DNA of 13,169 nt from Kiritimatiellales bacterium. Its GTDB lineage: Bacteria; Verrucomicrobiota; Kiritimatiellia; Kiritimatiellales; Pontiellaceae. Where the stretch lies: assembly GCA_015486775.1 (NCBI GenBank), contig WFRA01000413.1, positions 1 to 13,169 on the forward strand, read 5' to 3'. The position numbers were made by a program, and so were the translations under genes. Below the pieces are notes generated by a model. The model worked only from the letters and a program-made list of their open reading frames with translations. It searched no databases and was not told the DNA's origin. This document shows positions 7,579 through 13,169 of the stretch, one piece after another; position 1 is the stretch's first letter, and the number at the start of each line of letters is the position of its first letter.

Positions 7579-9850
7579 GGGTTCCTGCCTTTTTCAAGAT
7601 GAAATAGGCGGAGACTAGCAGCGTGGCGCACAGCCCGATCCATCCGGCGGAGGCGGAGGGATGCAAGGCAAAGGTGGCGAATTGGAAAAAGAGGGTGGAG
7701 ATGATCCAGGCCAGACCGGTGAGGTAGGTCACGGCAAAGAGCATCCAGCGCACGCCGATCTCGCGGGCGATGGTGGCGAGCGCGGCGACGCAGGGGGCGT
7801 AGATGAGGATGAAGAGCAGGTAGGCGAAGGCGGCCTTCCCGCCCTGCTCCCCGAAGCGCGAAACCATGGTGGAGTAGGACGAGCGATCGGCGCGGTCGAC
7901 TTGCGAAAGCGCGCTGGAGAGACCCAGCGGATCTTTCAGCTGGTCAAAGAAGCCCTCGAACCCGGCGGGGATGGCGGCAAAGGCATCGATGATGCCCTGC
8001 CAGAAATCGAAGGGCTTGTCCGCCGCTCCTGCCGCCTTGTTGCCGGAATCCAGCTGGGAGTAGATCGAGTCGAGGGTGCCGACCACGGATTCCTTGGCCA
8101 AGATGCCGGTGAATAGCCCGACGGTGGCGGGCCAGTTTTCCTCTTCGATTCCCATGGGCTGGAAAACCGGCGTGGCGGCGCGGCCCATGGCGCTGAGCAC
8201 GGAGTTTTTGGAATCGCTGTTGCCAAACGAGCCGTCGGTGCCCAGCGAATTGAGGAAGCCGAGGATGGTGACGATGATCAGAATCACCTTCCCGGCCTTG
8301 ATGATGAAAGATTTGAGGCGATTCCAAGTGTGGAAGATCACGCCGTCGAAGGTGGGCAGGTGGTAGGGCGGAAGCTCCATCACAAAACTGGTGGCTTCTC
8401 CCCCGAGGATGGTTTTCTTGAAGAGTAGCCCGGTCATGACGGCGAGCAAGATGCCGATGAGGTAGAGCGAAAAAATAACAACCCCCCCACGCCGGGGGAA
8501 AAAGGCAGCGGCAAAAAGGGTGTAGATCGGCAACCGCGCGCCACACGACATAAATGGATTCATCAAAATGGCTAGGATGCGGTCGCGGTGACTTTCCAAG
8601 GTTCGGGTGGCCATGATGCCCGGCACGTTGCAGCCAAAACCAACGAGCATCGGAATGAACGCCTTGCCGGGCAGGCCGATGGTGCTGAGCGAGTGATCCA
8701 TCACAAAGGCAGCACGCGCCATGTAGCCGGAGTCCTCCAAAAAAGAGAGGCAGAGGAAGATGAAAAAGATCGGCGGGATGAAGGTCGAGACGGTCTGTAT
8801 GCCGCCCCCGATGCCATCGGCCAAGATGGCGACCCCCCACGCAGGAGTGTGTAGCGTTTCCAGCAGGTGGCCGAACCCATCCACGAAAACTGTACCGAAA
8901 AGCTGGTTGAAGAATTCGATGAACGGCCCGCCCACGTTGATGGTGATGGCGAACACCAGATACATGATTCCGAAGAAAACGGGAAAGCCGAGAAACTTGT
9001 TGAGCACCACCTTGTCGACCGTGTCGGAAAAGGTCTTGCGCAGCCGGTCGCTCCCGGCGGTAACGTCGAGGGCGAGGCCGTGGATAAATCCATAGCGCCC
9101 GTCGGCGATGATCATATCGGCATCGTCACCCACCAGCCGCTCCACCCGACGCAGCTGCTCCGCCAAATCGGGGAGCTGCGCTCGGTCGGCACCCAGAATC
9201 TCCTCGGCCAGCTCGTCCTTCTCGATCAGCTTGACCGCCAGCCAGCGGGCGGAAACCCCCCGCGTCAGCGCCACGTCGGAGAGGCTGGCTTCCAGGGACT
9301 GGATAATTTTTTCGATCTCCTTCTCGTAGGTCACCCGGGTGGGCGGAATCCGGCGGGTTGTCCCAATGGCGGCGATGGATTCGAGGAGTTCGCCAATCCC
9401 CCTCTTCTTGGAAGCTACGACGGGAATGACGGGACAGCCCAGATGCTTTTCCAAGTGCGCAACGTCAATGCGGATGCCGCGCTGCCGAGCCACGTCCATC
9501 ATATTGAGCACCACCACCACTGGCACGTCCATCTCCAGCAGCTGGGTGGTCAAAAAGAGGTTGCGTTCGAGGTTCGAGGCATCGACCACGTTCACCACCA
9601 CGTCGGGGGTGTCGAAGAGGATGTGCCGCAACGCCACCTCTTCGTCGGGCGAAAGCGCGGAGAAGGAGTAAATGCCCGGCAGATCGGTCACCGTCACATC
9701 GTGGCCGCCATGTTCGTATTCGCCGACAACGCGCTCGACGGTGACACCCGGCCAATTTCCTACCTGTTGCTGCGCCCCCGTCAACGCATTAAAAACCGTC
9801 GTCTTGCCACTATTCGGATTACCCACCAGAGCAATGTCTAGATTTTTCAT
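7571..9850 (-). CDS. feoB: Ferrous iron transporter FeoB
   Basis: This 759-residue inner-membrane protein is a full-length FeoB. The N-terminal G domain shows G1 GNPNSGKT (10-17), switch region GNWPGVTVE, G3 DLPG (56-59), G4 NMMD (116-119) and a G5-like VVASKKRG (144-151). A helical regulatory domain follows to about residue 270. The membrane part has both Gate motifs, GFGCNVPGIMATR with its conserved Cys and SCGARLPIY, plus GILAKESVVGTL and a hydrophobic C-terminus. It takes up Fe2+ with nucleotide hydrolysis, mainly under anoxic or reducing conditions. The start overlaps the feoA stop by 4 bases (ATGA) and the end overlaps feoC. All key residues seen are intact. Confidence 0.97.
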   Translation of the reverse strand: MKNLDIALVGNPNSGKTTVFNALTGAQQQVGNWPGVTVERVVGEYEHGGHDVTVTDLPGIYSFSALSPDEEVALRHILFDTPDVVVNVVDASNLERNLFLTTQLLEMDVPVVVVLNMMDVARQRGIRIDVAHLEKHLGCPVIPVVASKKRGIGELLESIAAIGTTRRIPPTRVTYEKEIEKIIQSLEASLSDVALTRGVSARWLAVKLIEKDELAEEILGADRAQLPDLAEQLRRVERLVGDDADMIIADGRYGFIHGLALDVTAGSDRLRKTFSDTVDKVVLNKFLGFPVFFGIMYLVFAITINVGGPFIEFFNQLFGTVFVDGFGHLLETLHTPAWGVAILADGIGGGIQTVSTFIPPIFFIFLCLSFLEDSGYMARAAFVMDHSLSTIGLPGKAFIPMLVGFGCNVPGIMATRTLESHRDRILAILMNPFMSCGARLPIYTLFAAAFFPRRGGVVIFSLYLIGILLAVMTGLLFKKTILGGEATSFVMELPPYHLPTFDGVIFHTWNRLKSFIIKAGKVILIIVTILGFLNSLGTDGSFGNSDSKNSVLSAMGRAATPVFQPMGIEEENWPATVGLFTGILAKESVVGTLDSIYSQLDSGNKAAGAADKPFDFWQGIIDAFAAIPAGFEGFFDQLKDPLGLSSALSQVDRADRSSYSTMVSRFGEQGGKAAFAYLLFILIYAPCVAALATIAREIGVRWMLFAVTYLTGLAWIISTLFFQFATFALHPSASAGWIGLCATLLVSAYFILKKAGTRA

Positions 9851-10074
9851 TGGACCTCCACCTCAAAAGCGTCGGCCTCGTTGCTACGCAGCATCAGCCG
9901 GAAACCTTTCACTTCGATCTCGATCGGTCCGCCGAAGGGTGCCTTGCGAACCACCGTGAATCCGGCACCCCGGTTCAGGCCCATGCGCAGGAGCTTCTGG
10001 CGGTATTGGGGATCGGTGTCGTCGAGTGCCTTCACCCGCCCCGCATCGCCTGGCTTCATCTCTCTTAGTTTCAT
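9847..10074 (-). CDS. feoA: FeoA SH3-like protein
   Basis: This 75-residue cytoplasmic protein has the FeoA SH3-like beta-barrel pattern: MKLREMKPGDAGRVKAL, then the conserved KLLRMGLNRGAGFTVVRKAP and PIEIEVKGFRLMLRSNEA. FeoA is required with FeoB for Fe2+ uptake and is thought to act on the G domain. AAAGGGGAAG precedes the ATG at good spacing. It overlaps feoB by 4 bases and starts 14 bases after the porin gene stop, placing the porin in the same operon. Confidence 0.94.
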   Translation of the reverse strand: MKLREMKPGDAGRVKALDDTDPQYRQKLLRMGLNRGAGFTVVRKAPFGGPIEIEVKGFRLMLRSNEADAFEVEVQ

Positions 10075-10088
10075 CGTTTTCTTCCCCT

Positions 10089-11381
10089 TTAAAGGGCAAT
10101 TATGAAGCGTAACTGCCCTACGAATGCATCATCCACCGAGGGATCTCCGGACGGATTAAAAATATATTGAAGACCCGGCTGGATCGATACCGCCGACGTG
10201 ATGGTGAACCTGTAGAGCGCTTCAACCGCCAGCTCATCCTCTTCAAAACCGGCGGCGGCATCGTCCGAGAGGTCTGCATAACTCGCATATACCCCAAGTA
10301 AGTCATCGGGGCGAAAATCGCCCAGGCCATTCTGCAGAACACCGGCTGAAAAAACCTGTCCCACCTCGACGACGCTATCGTCGCTATGGCCATACTGCCC
10401 GAAAAGGTAGAACCCGCGGCCTCTATTTTCCTCATCAGGAGCAGTCAGCTGCTGTTGTATGGTGGCATACCATCCCGCTGTTCCATCCTCCACACCGCCC
10501 GAGAACGTGTCCCAATCGCCGGTATGCAACCAGCCGCCAACACTCAAGCTTCCGCCCGGCAGGCCACCGGCTTCATCCCAGGCAAACTGCCCTTCAGCAA
10601 CGTGGAAATAGTCATCCGACAACTTGCTACTGAAAAAGGAAGACGGTCCGCGCGAACCCGTGGAGACACCATCAACACCAGCCGCACCGTCATACAGGCC
10701 ATAGCCGAAAGTAAGCTGGGTTTCATCGCCATCATAGGGCGTTATAAACAGATTCACGCTCATCGCCGAATTGGGATAGCTTGGGAAGCCGGCGATCGAC
10801 GGCTGAAAACCGGCACTCGAGTGCGTAAACTCACAAGCGGCCGATACCTCCTTCAAAGGAGCCACATAGGCAAACTCGGAATTGGCATCCACCTTCCCAA
10901 TCTTGACCCTAAATCTCCCGTTGAACAGAACCTGCTGATACCAAAACTCATACAAGGTATCGAGCGAGTTTTCACTCTCTATATTCGTATAACCCTGCAG
11001 ATCACCGGCATCGCCGCTTCCGCCCTTTTCCGCCGTAACCGAGAGGAATTGCACAAAAAATGTTCCCCCTTTGAGGTCGAAAAGAGCCTCGGTATCGATC
11101 TCAATATCGGCCGTAAAAAGGTTGCGATGCGAGTCGGTTTGGTTCACGCCGCCATCAATAACGCCGCTGTATTCAAAGACGTTTTCAACCGAAATCGAGA
11201 CCCCGGACTCTTTCAGCGAGCTTCGCACCCCGCCCCAATTACCGGTTAACTGTTCATTGGCCAAGCACCCAATAACGGGTCTATGCGGCTCCGACACTAT
11301 CGGTTCCGACTCAGCCAAGGCTCCTGAGGTAATGGCTCCCAACATAACTACAATTATACTCCCAACTATTCCTTTATTCAT
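10089..11381 (-). CDS. OprB-like outer-membrane porin linked to feoABC
   Basis: This 430-residue protein has a signal peptide (MNKGIVGSIIVVMLGAITSGALA, residues 1-23, cut before ESEP). The OprB/carbohydrate-selective porin signature LTGNWGGVRSSLKESGVSIS (45-64) follows. After it come alternating aromatic/hydrophobic beta strands, with VQFLSVTA, FWYQQVLF and VKIGKVDANSEF, and the closing segment LQYIFNPSGDPSVDDAFVGQ. The final residue is Leu, not the Phe usual for barrel insertion. Members of the family are 16-stranded outer-membrane channels named for glucose uptake, but the substrate is not fixed by sequence. The stop lies 14 bases from the feoA start on the same strand, so the natural reading is a channel for Fe2+ or another small solute tied to iron uptake. 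AAGGAAT before the ATG serves as ribosome binding site. Confidence 0.87.
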   Translation of the reverse strand: MNKGIVGSIIVVMLGAITSGALAESEPIVSEPHRPVIGCLANEQLTGNWGGVRSSLKESGVSISVENVFEYSGVIDGGVNQTDSHRNLFTADIEIDTEALFDLKGGTFFVQFLSVTAEKGGSGDAGDLQGYTNIESENSLDTLYEFWYQQVLFNGRFRVKIGKVDANSEFAYVAPLKEVSAACEFTHSSAGFQPSIAGFPSYPNSAMSVNLFITPYDGDETQLTFGYGLYDGAAGVDGVSTGSRGPSSFFSSKLSDDYFHVAEGQFAWDEAGGLPGGSLSVGGWLHTGDWDTFSGGVEDGTAGWYATIQQQLTAPDEENRGRGFYLFGQYGHSDDSVVEVGQVFSAGVLQNGLGDFRPDDLLGVYASYADLSDDAAAGFEEDELAVEALYRFTITSAVSIQPGLQYIFNPSGDPSVDDAFVGQLRFIIAL

Positions 11382-11399
11382 TTTTCACTATTCCTTCAA

Positions 11400-11432
11400 G
11401 GCATCCCGTTCCCTCACGGAACCCATGATGCC
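11400..11432 (-). promoter_or_regulatory. Hairpin in the leader of the porin gene
   Basis: A nested inverted repeat lies 19-51 bases before the porin start. Outer arms GGCATC and GATGCC (6 bp) enclose inner arms GTTCC and GGAAC (5 bp) with a 5-base loop GTGAG. It ends just before the AAGGAAT ribosome binding site, so in mRNA it would be a 5'-leader stem. On the opposite strand the hairpin is followed after about 9 bases by eight T (11442-11449), which resembles a terminator, but there is no plus-strand gene to end. Role uncertain: mRNA processing or stability between the small gene and the porin is one possibility. Confidence 0.4.
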
Positions 11433-11472
11433 CTAAATTCATTTTTTTTACCCCGGGCGCGCCCCGGCGGCA

Positions 11473-11664
11473 TTAGCCATTCAATCCCCGCATGGAACCA
11501 TCCACCACATAGCGGTACTGCTTCCCGCAATGGATGATGATCTCCTTCTGACCCTTCTTGAGAATCCTGAAATCGATGCGCATTTCGCCATAGCCATCAT
11601 GCGCAGCAAGCATGTTGTAGAGGGCGTCGATCCGCTTCTTCACATTTTCGTGGCAATCGACCAT
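11473..11664 (-). CDS. Small conserved-looking protein of unknown function
   Basis: This 63-residue product begins MVDCHENVKKRIDALYNMLA (a likely helix), then YGEMRIDFRILKKGQKEIII and ends HCGKQYRYVVDGSMRGLNG (likely beta strands). There is no signal peptide and no membrane segment; it has two Cys and two His. I do not recognise a family. The gene call rests on AGGAAAA 6-7 bases before the ATG, a promoter with a palindromic operator just upstream, and balanced amino acid composition. It is first in line with the porin-feoABC genes, 91 bases before the porin, so it may share their regulation. A metal- or nucleic-acid-binding role would be a guess. Confidence 0.65.
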   Translation of the reverse strand: MVDCHENVKKRIDALYNMLAAHDGYGEMRIDFRILKKGQKEIIIHCGKQYRYVVDGSMRGLNG

Positions 11665-11695
11665 TCATCTTTTCCTGCATTAAAATTCGCGGCCT

Positions 11696-11723
11696 AATTT
11701 AGATATTATCTAAACAACGTCAA
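11696..11723 (-). promoter_or_regulatory. Promoter of the small gene and porin-feo locus
   Basis: On the minus strand TTGACG (11723-11718, 5 of 6 consensus) is followed after 16 bases by TAAATT (11701-11696, 4 of 6), about 32 bases before the start codon at 11664. A perfect palindrome fills most of the spacer and part of the -10 box, a placement typical of repressor-controlled promoters. Confidence 0.55.
11698..11714. promoter_or_regulatory. 17-bp palindromic operator candidate
   Basis: TTTAGATATTATCTAAA is an exact inverted repeat of two 8-base arms around a single central base. It lies between the -35 and -10 boxes of the promoter for the small gene heading the porin-feoABC cluster. A dimeric repressor binding here would block RNA polymerase. 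The TTAG...CTAA ends are loosely reminiscent of DtxR-family metal-repressor sites, and the 7-1-7 symmetry of Fur sites, but it matches neither consensus well. The regulator is not in the window. Confidence 0.55.
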
Positions 11724-11811
11724 CCTTAAACCGCTGTTTTTTTGGTGCGCCTAACATTTTTGGCGGGGAGCGCGTCGTTTGCCGAGGTAGTTGTTTGGTT
11801 CATGGTTGTTT

Positions 11812-11879
11812 GTTGATAGGACAAGATGCTGAAGACAAACGGGGTGCGCTGAACACCCGTCAATCGGCAACCTATCAAC
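11812..11879. repeat. Nested inverted repeat
   Basis: Perfect 9-bp arms GTTGATAGG (11812-11820) and CCTATCAAC (11871-11879) flank a 50-base interior that itself contains a smaller stem, ACGGGGTG against CACCCGT with one bulged G around a CGCTGAA loop. It could fold as a branched RNA on either strand. It has no T tract, so an intrinsic terminator is unlikely. Confidence 0.5.
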
Positions 11880-11925
11880 CATCAACTGGAACGGCAAAAT
11901 CCAGAAGTTTTTCAAGTTCCTCATT

Positions 11926-11969
11926 GTTGTGCTCTTTTTCACTTTGGTTCTCCGTTCCAAAGTGACAAC
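11926..11969. repeat. Hairpin upstream of djlA
   Basis: CACTTTGG (11940-11947) and CCAAAGTG (11957-11964) are perfect 8-bp arms with a 9-base loop; GTTGT (11926-11930) and ACAAC (11965-11969) extend the stem after a one-sided bulge. It ends about 50 bases before the djlA start, so it may lie in that gene's leader or act as a protein site. Neither side has a terminator-type T run after the stem. Confidence 0.45.
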
Positions 11970-12020
11970 CTGCTCCGGAACACACGCAATGCGCACCACC
12001 CAGCAGCAAGGAAAATGATC

Positions 12021-12734
12021 ATGGCATGGACAGGTAAAATCATTGGCGGCGTGCTCGGCTCCTTTCTGGGGCCGTGGGGCACGGCGATCGGGGTCGGTAT
12101 CGGCCACCAGTTCGACAAGGGCGCAACGCGCGTGCAGGAAGCGGGCATGGTGATGCAGGTGGCCTTTTTCGGTTGCCTCGCCAAAATGGCCAAGGCCGAC
12201 GGAAAAATCACCCGGGAGGAGATCGACGCGGTGGAGCAGATCATCGCCCGGCTCGGCTACACGCCCGCGATGCGTGCGGCCGCCATCGAAATCTTCCGCA
12301 AGGCCAAGGACGATTCCCACACCGCCGCCGACTACCTAAACCAGCTCGCCGCCGTGATCCACTTCAATCCACAGATTGGAACAACCTTCATCGCCGCCCT
12401 CCACGCCGTTGCCCAGGCCGACGGATCGATCCACCCCAACGAGCGCAAAATCCTCCTCCAGGCCGAGCGTGCGTTCCGCCTTCCACCCGGCACCCTCGAC
12501 GCCCTGCTCGGCGGCGGCTCTGCCGACAACCTCGATGATGCCTACAAAGTTTTGGGATGCACCCCGGAAATGCCGGACGAAGAGATCAAAAAGCTCTACC
12601 GCCAAAAGTGCGTCGAGTTCCATCCCGACAAGCTCGCCTCCAAAGGTCTGCCGCCGGAATTCATGGAATATGCCAACGAGCAGTTGGCCAAGATCAACGA
12701 AGCCTACGACACCATCAAGAAAGCACGCTCGTAG
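12021..12734 (+). CDS. djlA: DjlA-type membrane co-chaperone (TerB-like and J domain)
   Basis: The 237-residue product follows the DjlA plan. Residues 1-32 are a Gly-rich membrane anchor (MAWTGKIIGGVLGSFLGPWG, then IGHQFDKG), very like the DjlA N-terminus. Residues about 46-155 are a helical TerB-like domain with AKADGKITREEIDAVEQII and AQADGSIHPNERKIL. Residues about 172-236 are a J domain with the catalytic HPD at 201-203 in FHPDKLASKGLPPEFME. J domains stimulate the ATPase of DnaK/Hsp70; DjlA does so at the inner membrane and is linked to envelope stress. ATG 12021 is preferred because AAGGA lies 8 bases upstream; an ATG at 12015 would add two residues with the site only 2 bases away. The gene appears to stand alone. 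Confidence 0.9.
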   Translation: MAWTGKIIGGVLGSFLGPWGTAIGVGIGHQFDKGATRVQEAGMVMQVAFFGCLAKMAKADGKITREEIDAVEQIIARLGYTPAMRAAAIEIFRKAKDDSHTAADYLNQLAAVIHFNPQIGTTFIAALHAVAQADGSIHPNERKILLQAERAFRLPPGTLDALLGGGSADNLDDAYKVLGCTPEMPDEEIKKLYRQKCVEFHPDKLASKGLPPEFMEYANEQLAKINEAYDTIKKARS

Positions 12735-12770
12735 GAACATTCTGTTTAATGGAGGGCAAGGAAAGGGTGG

Positions 12771-12839
12771 CCAACGAATAACAGGAAGCAACGAATTCCA
12801 AGGGGAGGGATGCATTCGTTGCTTCTTGTCATTCGCTGG
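12771..12839. repeat. Long near-perfect hairpin between djlA and the higB-like gene
   Basis: Two 26-base arms (12771-12796 and 12814-12839) are inverted copies matching at 23 of 26 positions, around a 17-base loop. The innermost 12 bp (GAAGCAACGAAT against ATTCGTTGCTTC) are perfect. The motif CAACGAAT also repeats directly within the left arm. It begins 36 bases after the djlA stop. No T tract follows, so it is not a textbook terminator, though it could protect the 3' end of the mRNA. It may instead be an interspersed repeat of the REP/MITE kind. Confidence 0.6.
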
Positions 12840-12988
12840 AAATTCAATCTCCGTTATTGAAGTGGGGATCAATCAAGAAAGTAGGGCAATCCGTCCCGGT
12901 TGCCAAAGCAAGCGGAAGCGATCTCCTTTTCCCGAATCTAAAGAAACAGCTTGCTCTGCATGTCAAATCTGGCATAAAAGAGGTCGAG

Positions 12989-13169
12989 ATGAATAAAGAC
13001 CAAAAACCGTTGGTATGGCTCAGGGGCGAAATCAAGACTCCACCGCTAGGCAGGGAGGCTCGGATCGAAGCAGGTTGTCTACTGCGAGATTTACAGGGGG
13101 GCATAAAGATTGGGTTGCCTCATTCGCGTCCGATGCCATCGATTGGCAAACGATGCCACGAGCTTCGAA
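12989..13169 (+). CDS. HigB/Gp49-like RelE-superfamily toxin, N-terminal part (runs off right edge)
   Basis: ATG 12989 opens a frame that stays open to the edge (60 codons). The product resembles phage-derived Gp49-like/HigB toxins (RelE superfamily, PF05973): PLVWLRGEIKTPPLGREARI at residues 7-26, EAGCLLRDLQGG and LPHSRPMPSIGKRCHELR at the end. The PHSRPMPSIGKRCHELR run is a strong family hallmark. Such proteins are usually ribosome-dependent mRNA interferases, with a HigA-type helix-turn-helix antitoxin gene directly downstream, here outside the window. GAGG lies 5 bases before the ATG. The same frame is open for about 60 codons upstream through the hairpin, but without a ribosome-binding-site-supported start, so the short start is preferred. 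Confidence 0.82.
   Translation, partial: MNKDQKPLVWLRGEIKTPPLGREARIEAGCLLRDLQGGIKIGLPHSRPMPSIGKRCHELR

Larger units (their letters stand above)
11724..12020. other. Intergenic region with repeats and a minus-strand open remnant
   Basis: About 300 bases between the promoter of the small gene and djlA carry no convincing gene. On the minus strand a 47-codon stretch (12018 down to a stop at 11875-11877) reads like protein, ending EKEHNNEELEKLLDFAVPVD plus one Gly, but has no start with a ribosome binding site and abuts the djlA start. It may be a leftover gene tail. Next to it are TTGATGG/TTGATAG-like short repeats and two inverted repeats listed separately. Confidence 0.35.

Noticed and set aside
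10085..10096. 12-bp palindrome CCCTTTAAAGGG at the porin stop and feoA ribosome binding site
   Set aside because: It has no loop so cannot form an ordinary RNA hairpin, and it is explained by the overlap of the stop codon and the purine-rich ribosome binding site.
11450..11472. GC-rich self-complementary stretch after the 63-residue gene, considered as its terminator
   Set aside because: On the minus strand it is followed by a run of A rather than T, so it is not an intrinsic terminator in the needed direction.
11751..12320. Minus-strand 189-codon frame
   Set aside because: Most of it is antisense to the djlA start and the rest crosses repeats; no family resemblance in this frame.
12844..13104. 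Minus-strand 86-codon frame at right end
   Set aside because: It is antisense to the higB-like toxin, which has clear family motifs on the plus strand.

Overview
The window is a GC-rich bacterial chromosome segment from a Gram-negative, probably anaerobic or microaerobic organism. An outer-membrane porin, several Sec signal peptides and a TonB-like inner-membrane protein indicate a diderm envelope. A Sla1-type SHD1 domain and the pairing of an Ig-like secretion domain with a DUF1566 (Lcl_C) domain are typical of the PVC superphylum. My best guess is Kiritimatiellota or a related verrucomicrobial lineage; this is inferred from domain content, not from a marker gene.

Layout. Positions 1-972 (minus) hold a two-gene secreted-protein operon behind a good sigma-70-like promoter: a DUF1566 protein, then the start of a second exported protein that runs off the left edge. 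Positions 973-1490 contain no convincing gene. Positions 1491-3350 (minus) encode a 619-residue membrane-anchored protein with a TonB-like N-terminus, a PA14-like middle and an SHD1 domain. From 3540 to 7331 (plus) lie a phenylacetate-CoA ligase (PaaK), a tandem ACT-domain protein, a Phd/YefM-VapC toxin-antitoxin pair and a second PaaK paralogue. The toxin-antitoxin pair sits between the ACT gene and the second ligase, and the second ligase starts one base after the toxin stop.

Positions 7360-11664 (minus) form a ferrous-iron uptake locus. In transcription order it has a 63-residue unknown protein, an OprB-like outer-membrane porin, FeoA, FeoB and FeoC. The last four genes overlap or are 14 bp apart. 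A perfect 17-bp palindrome lies between the -35 and -10 boxes upstream of the first gene, which suggests repressor control, plausibly by metal. The coupling suggests that the porin brings Fe2+ (or a related ion) across the outer membrane for FeoB.

Positions 11665-12020 are intergenic and rich in inverted repeats. Positions 12021-12734 (plus) encode a DjlA-type co-chaperone (membrane anchor, TerB-like, J domain). It is followed by a 69-bp near-perfect hairpin and then, at the right edge, the first 60 codons of a HigB/Gp49-like RelE-superfamily toxin. No rRNA, tRNA, CRISPR array, transposase or replication origin was recognised.
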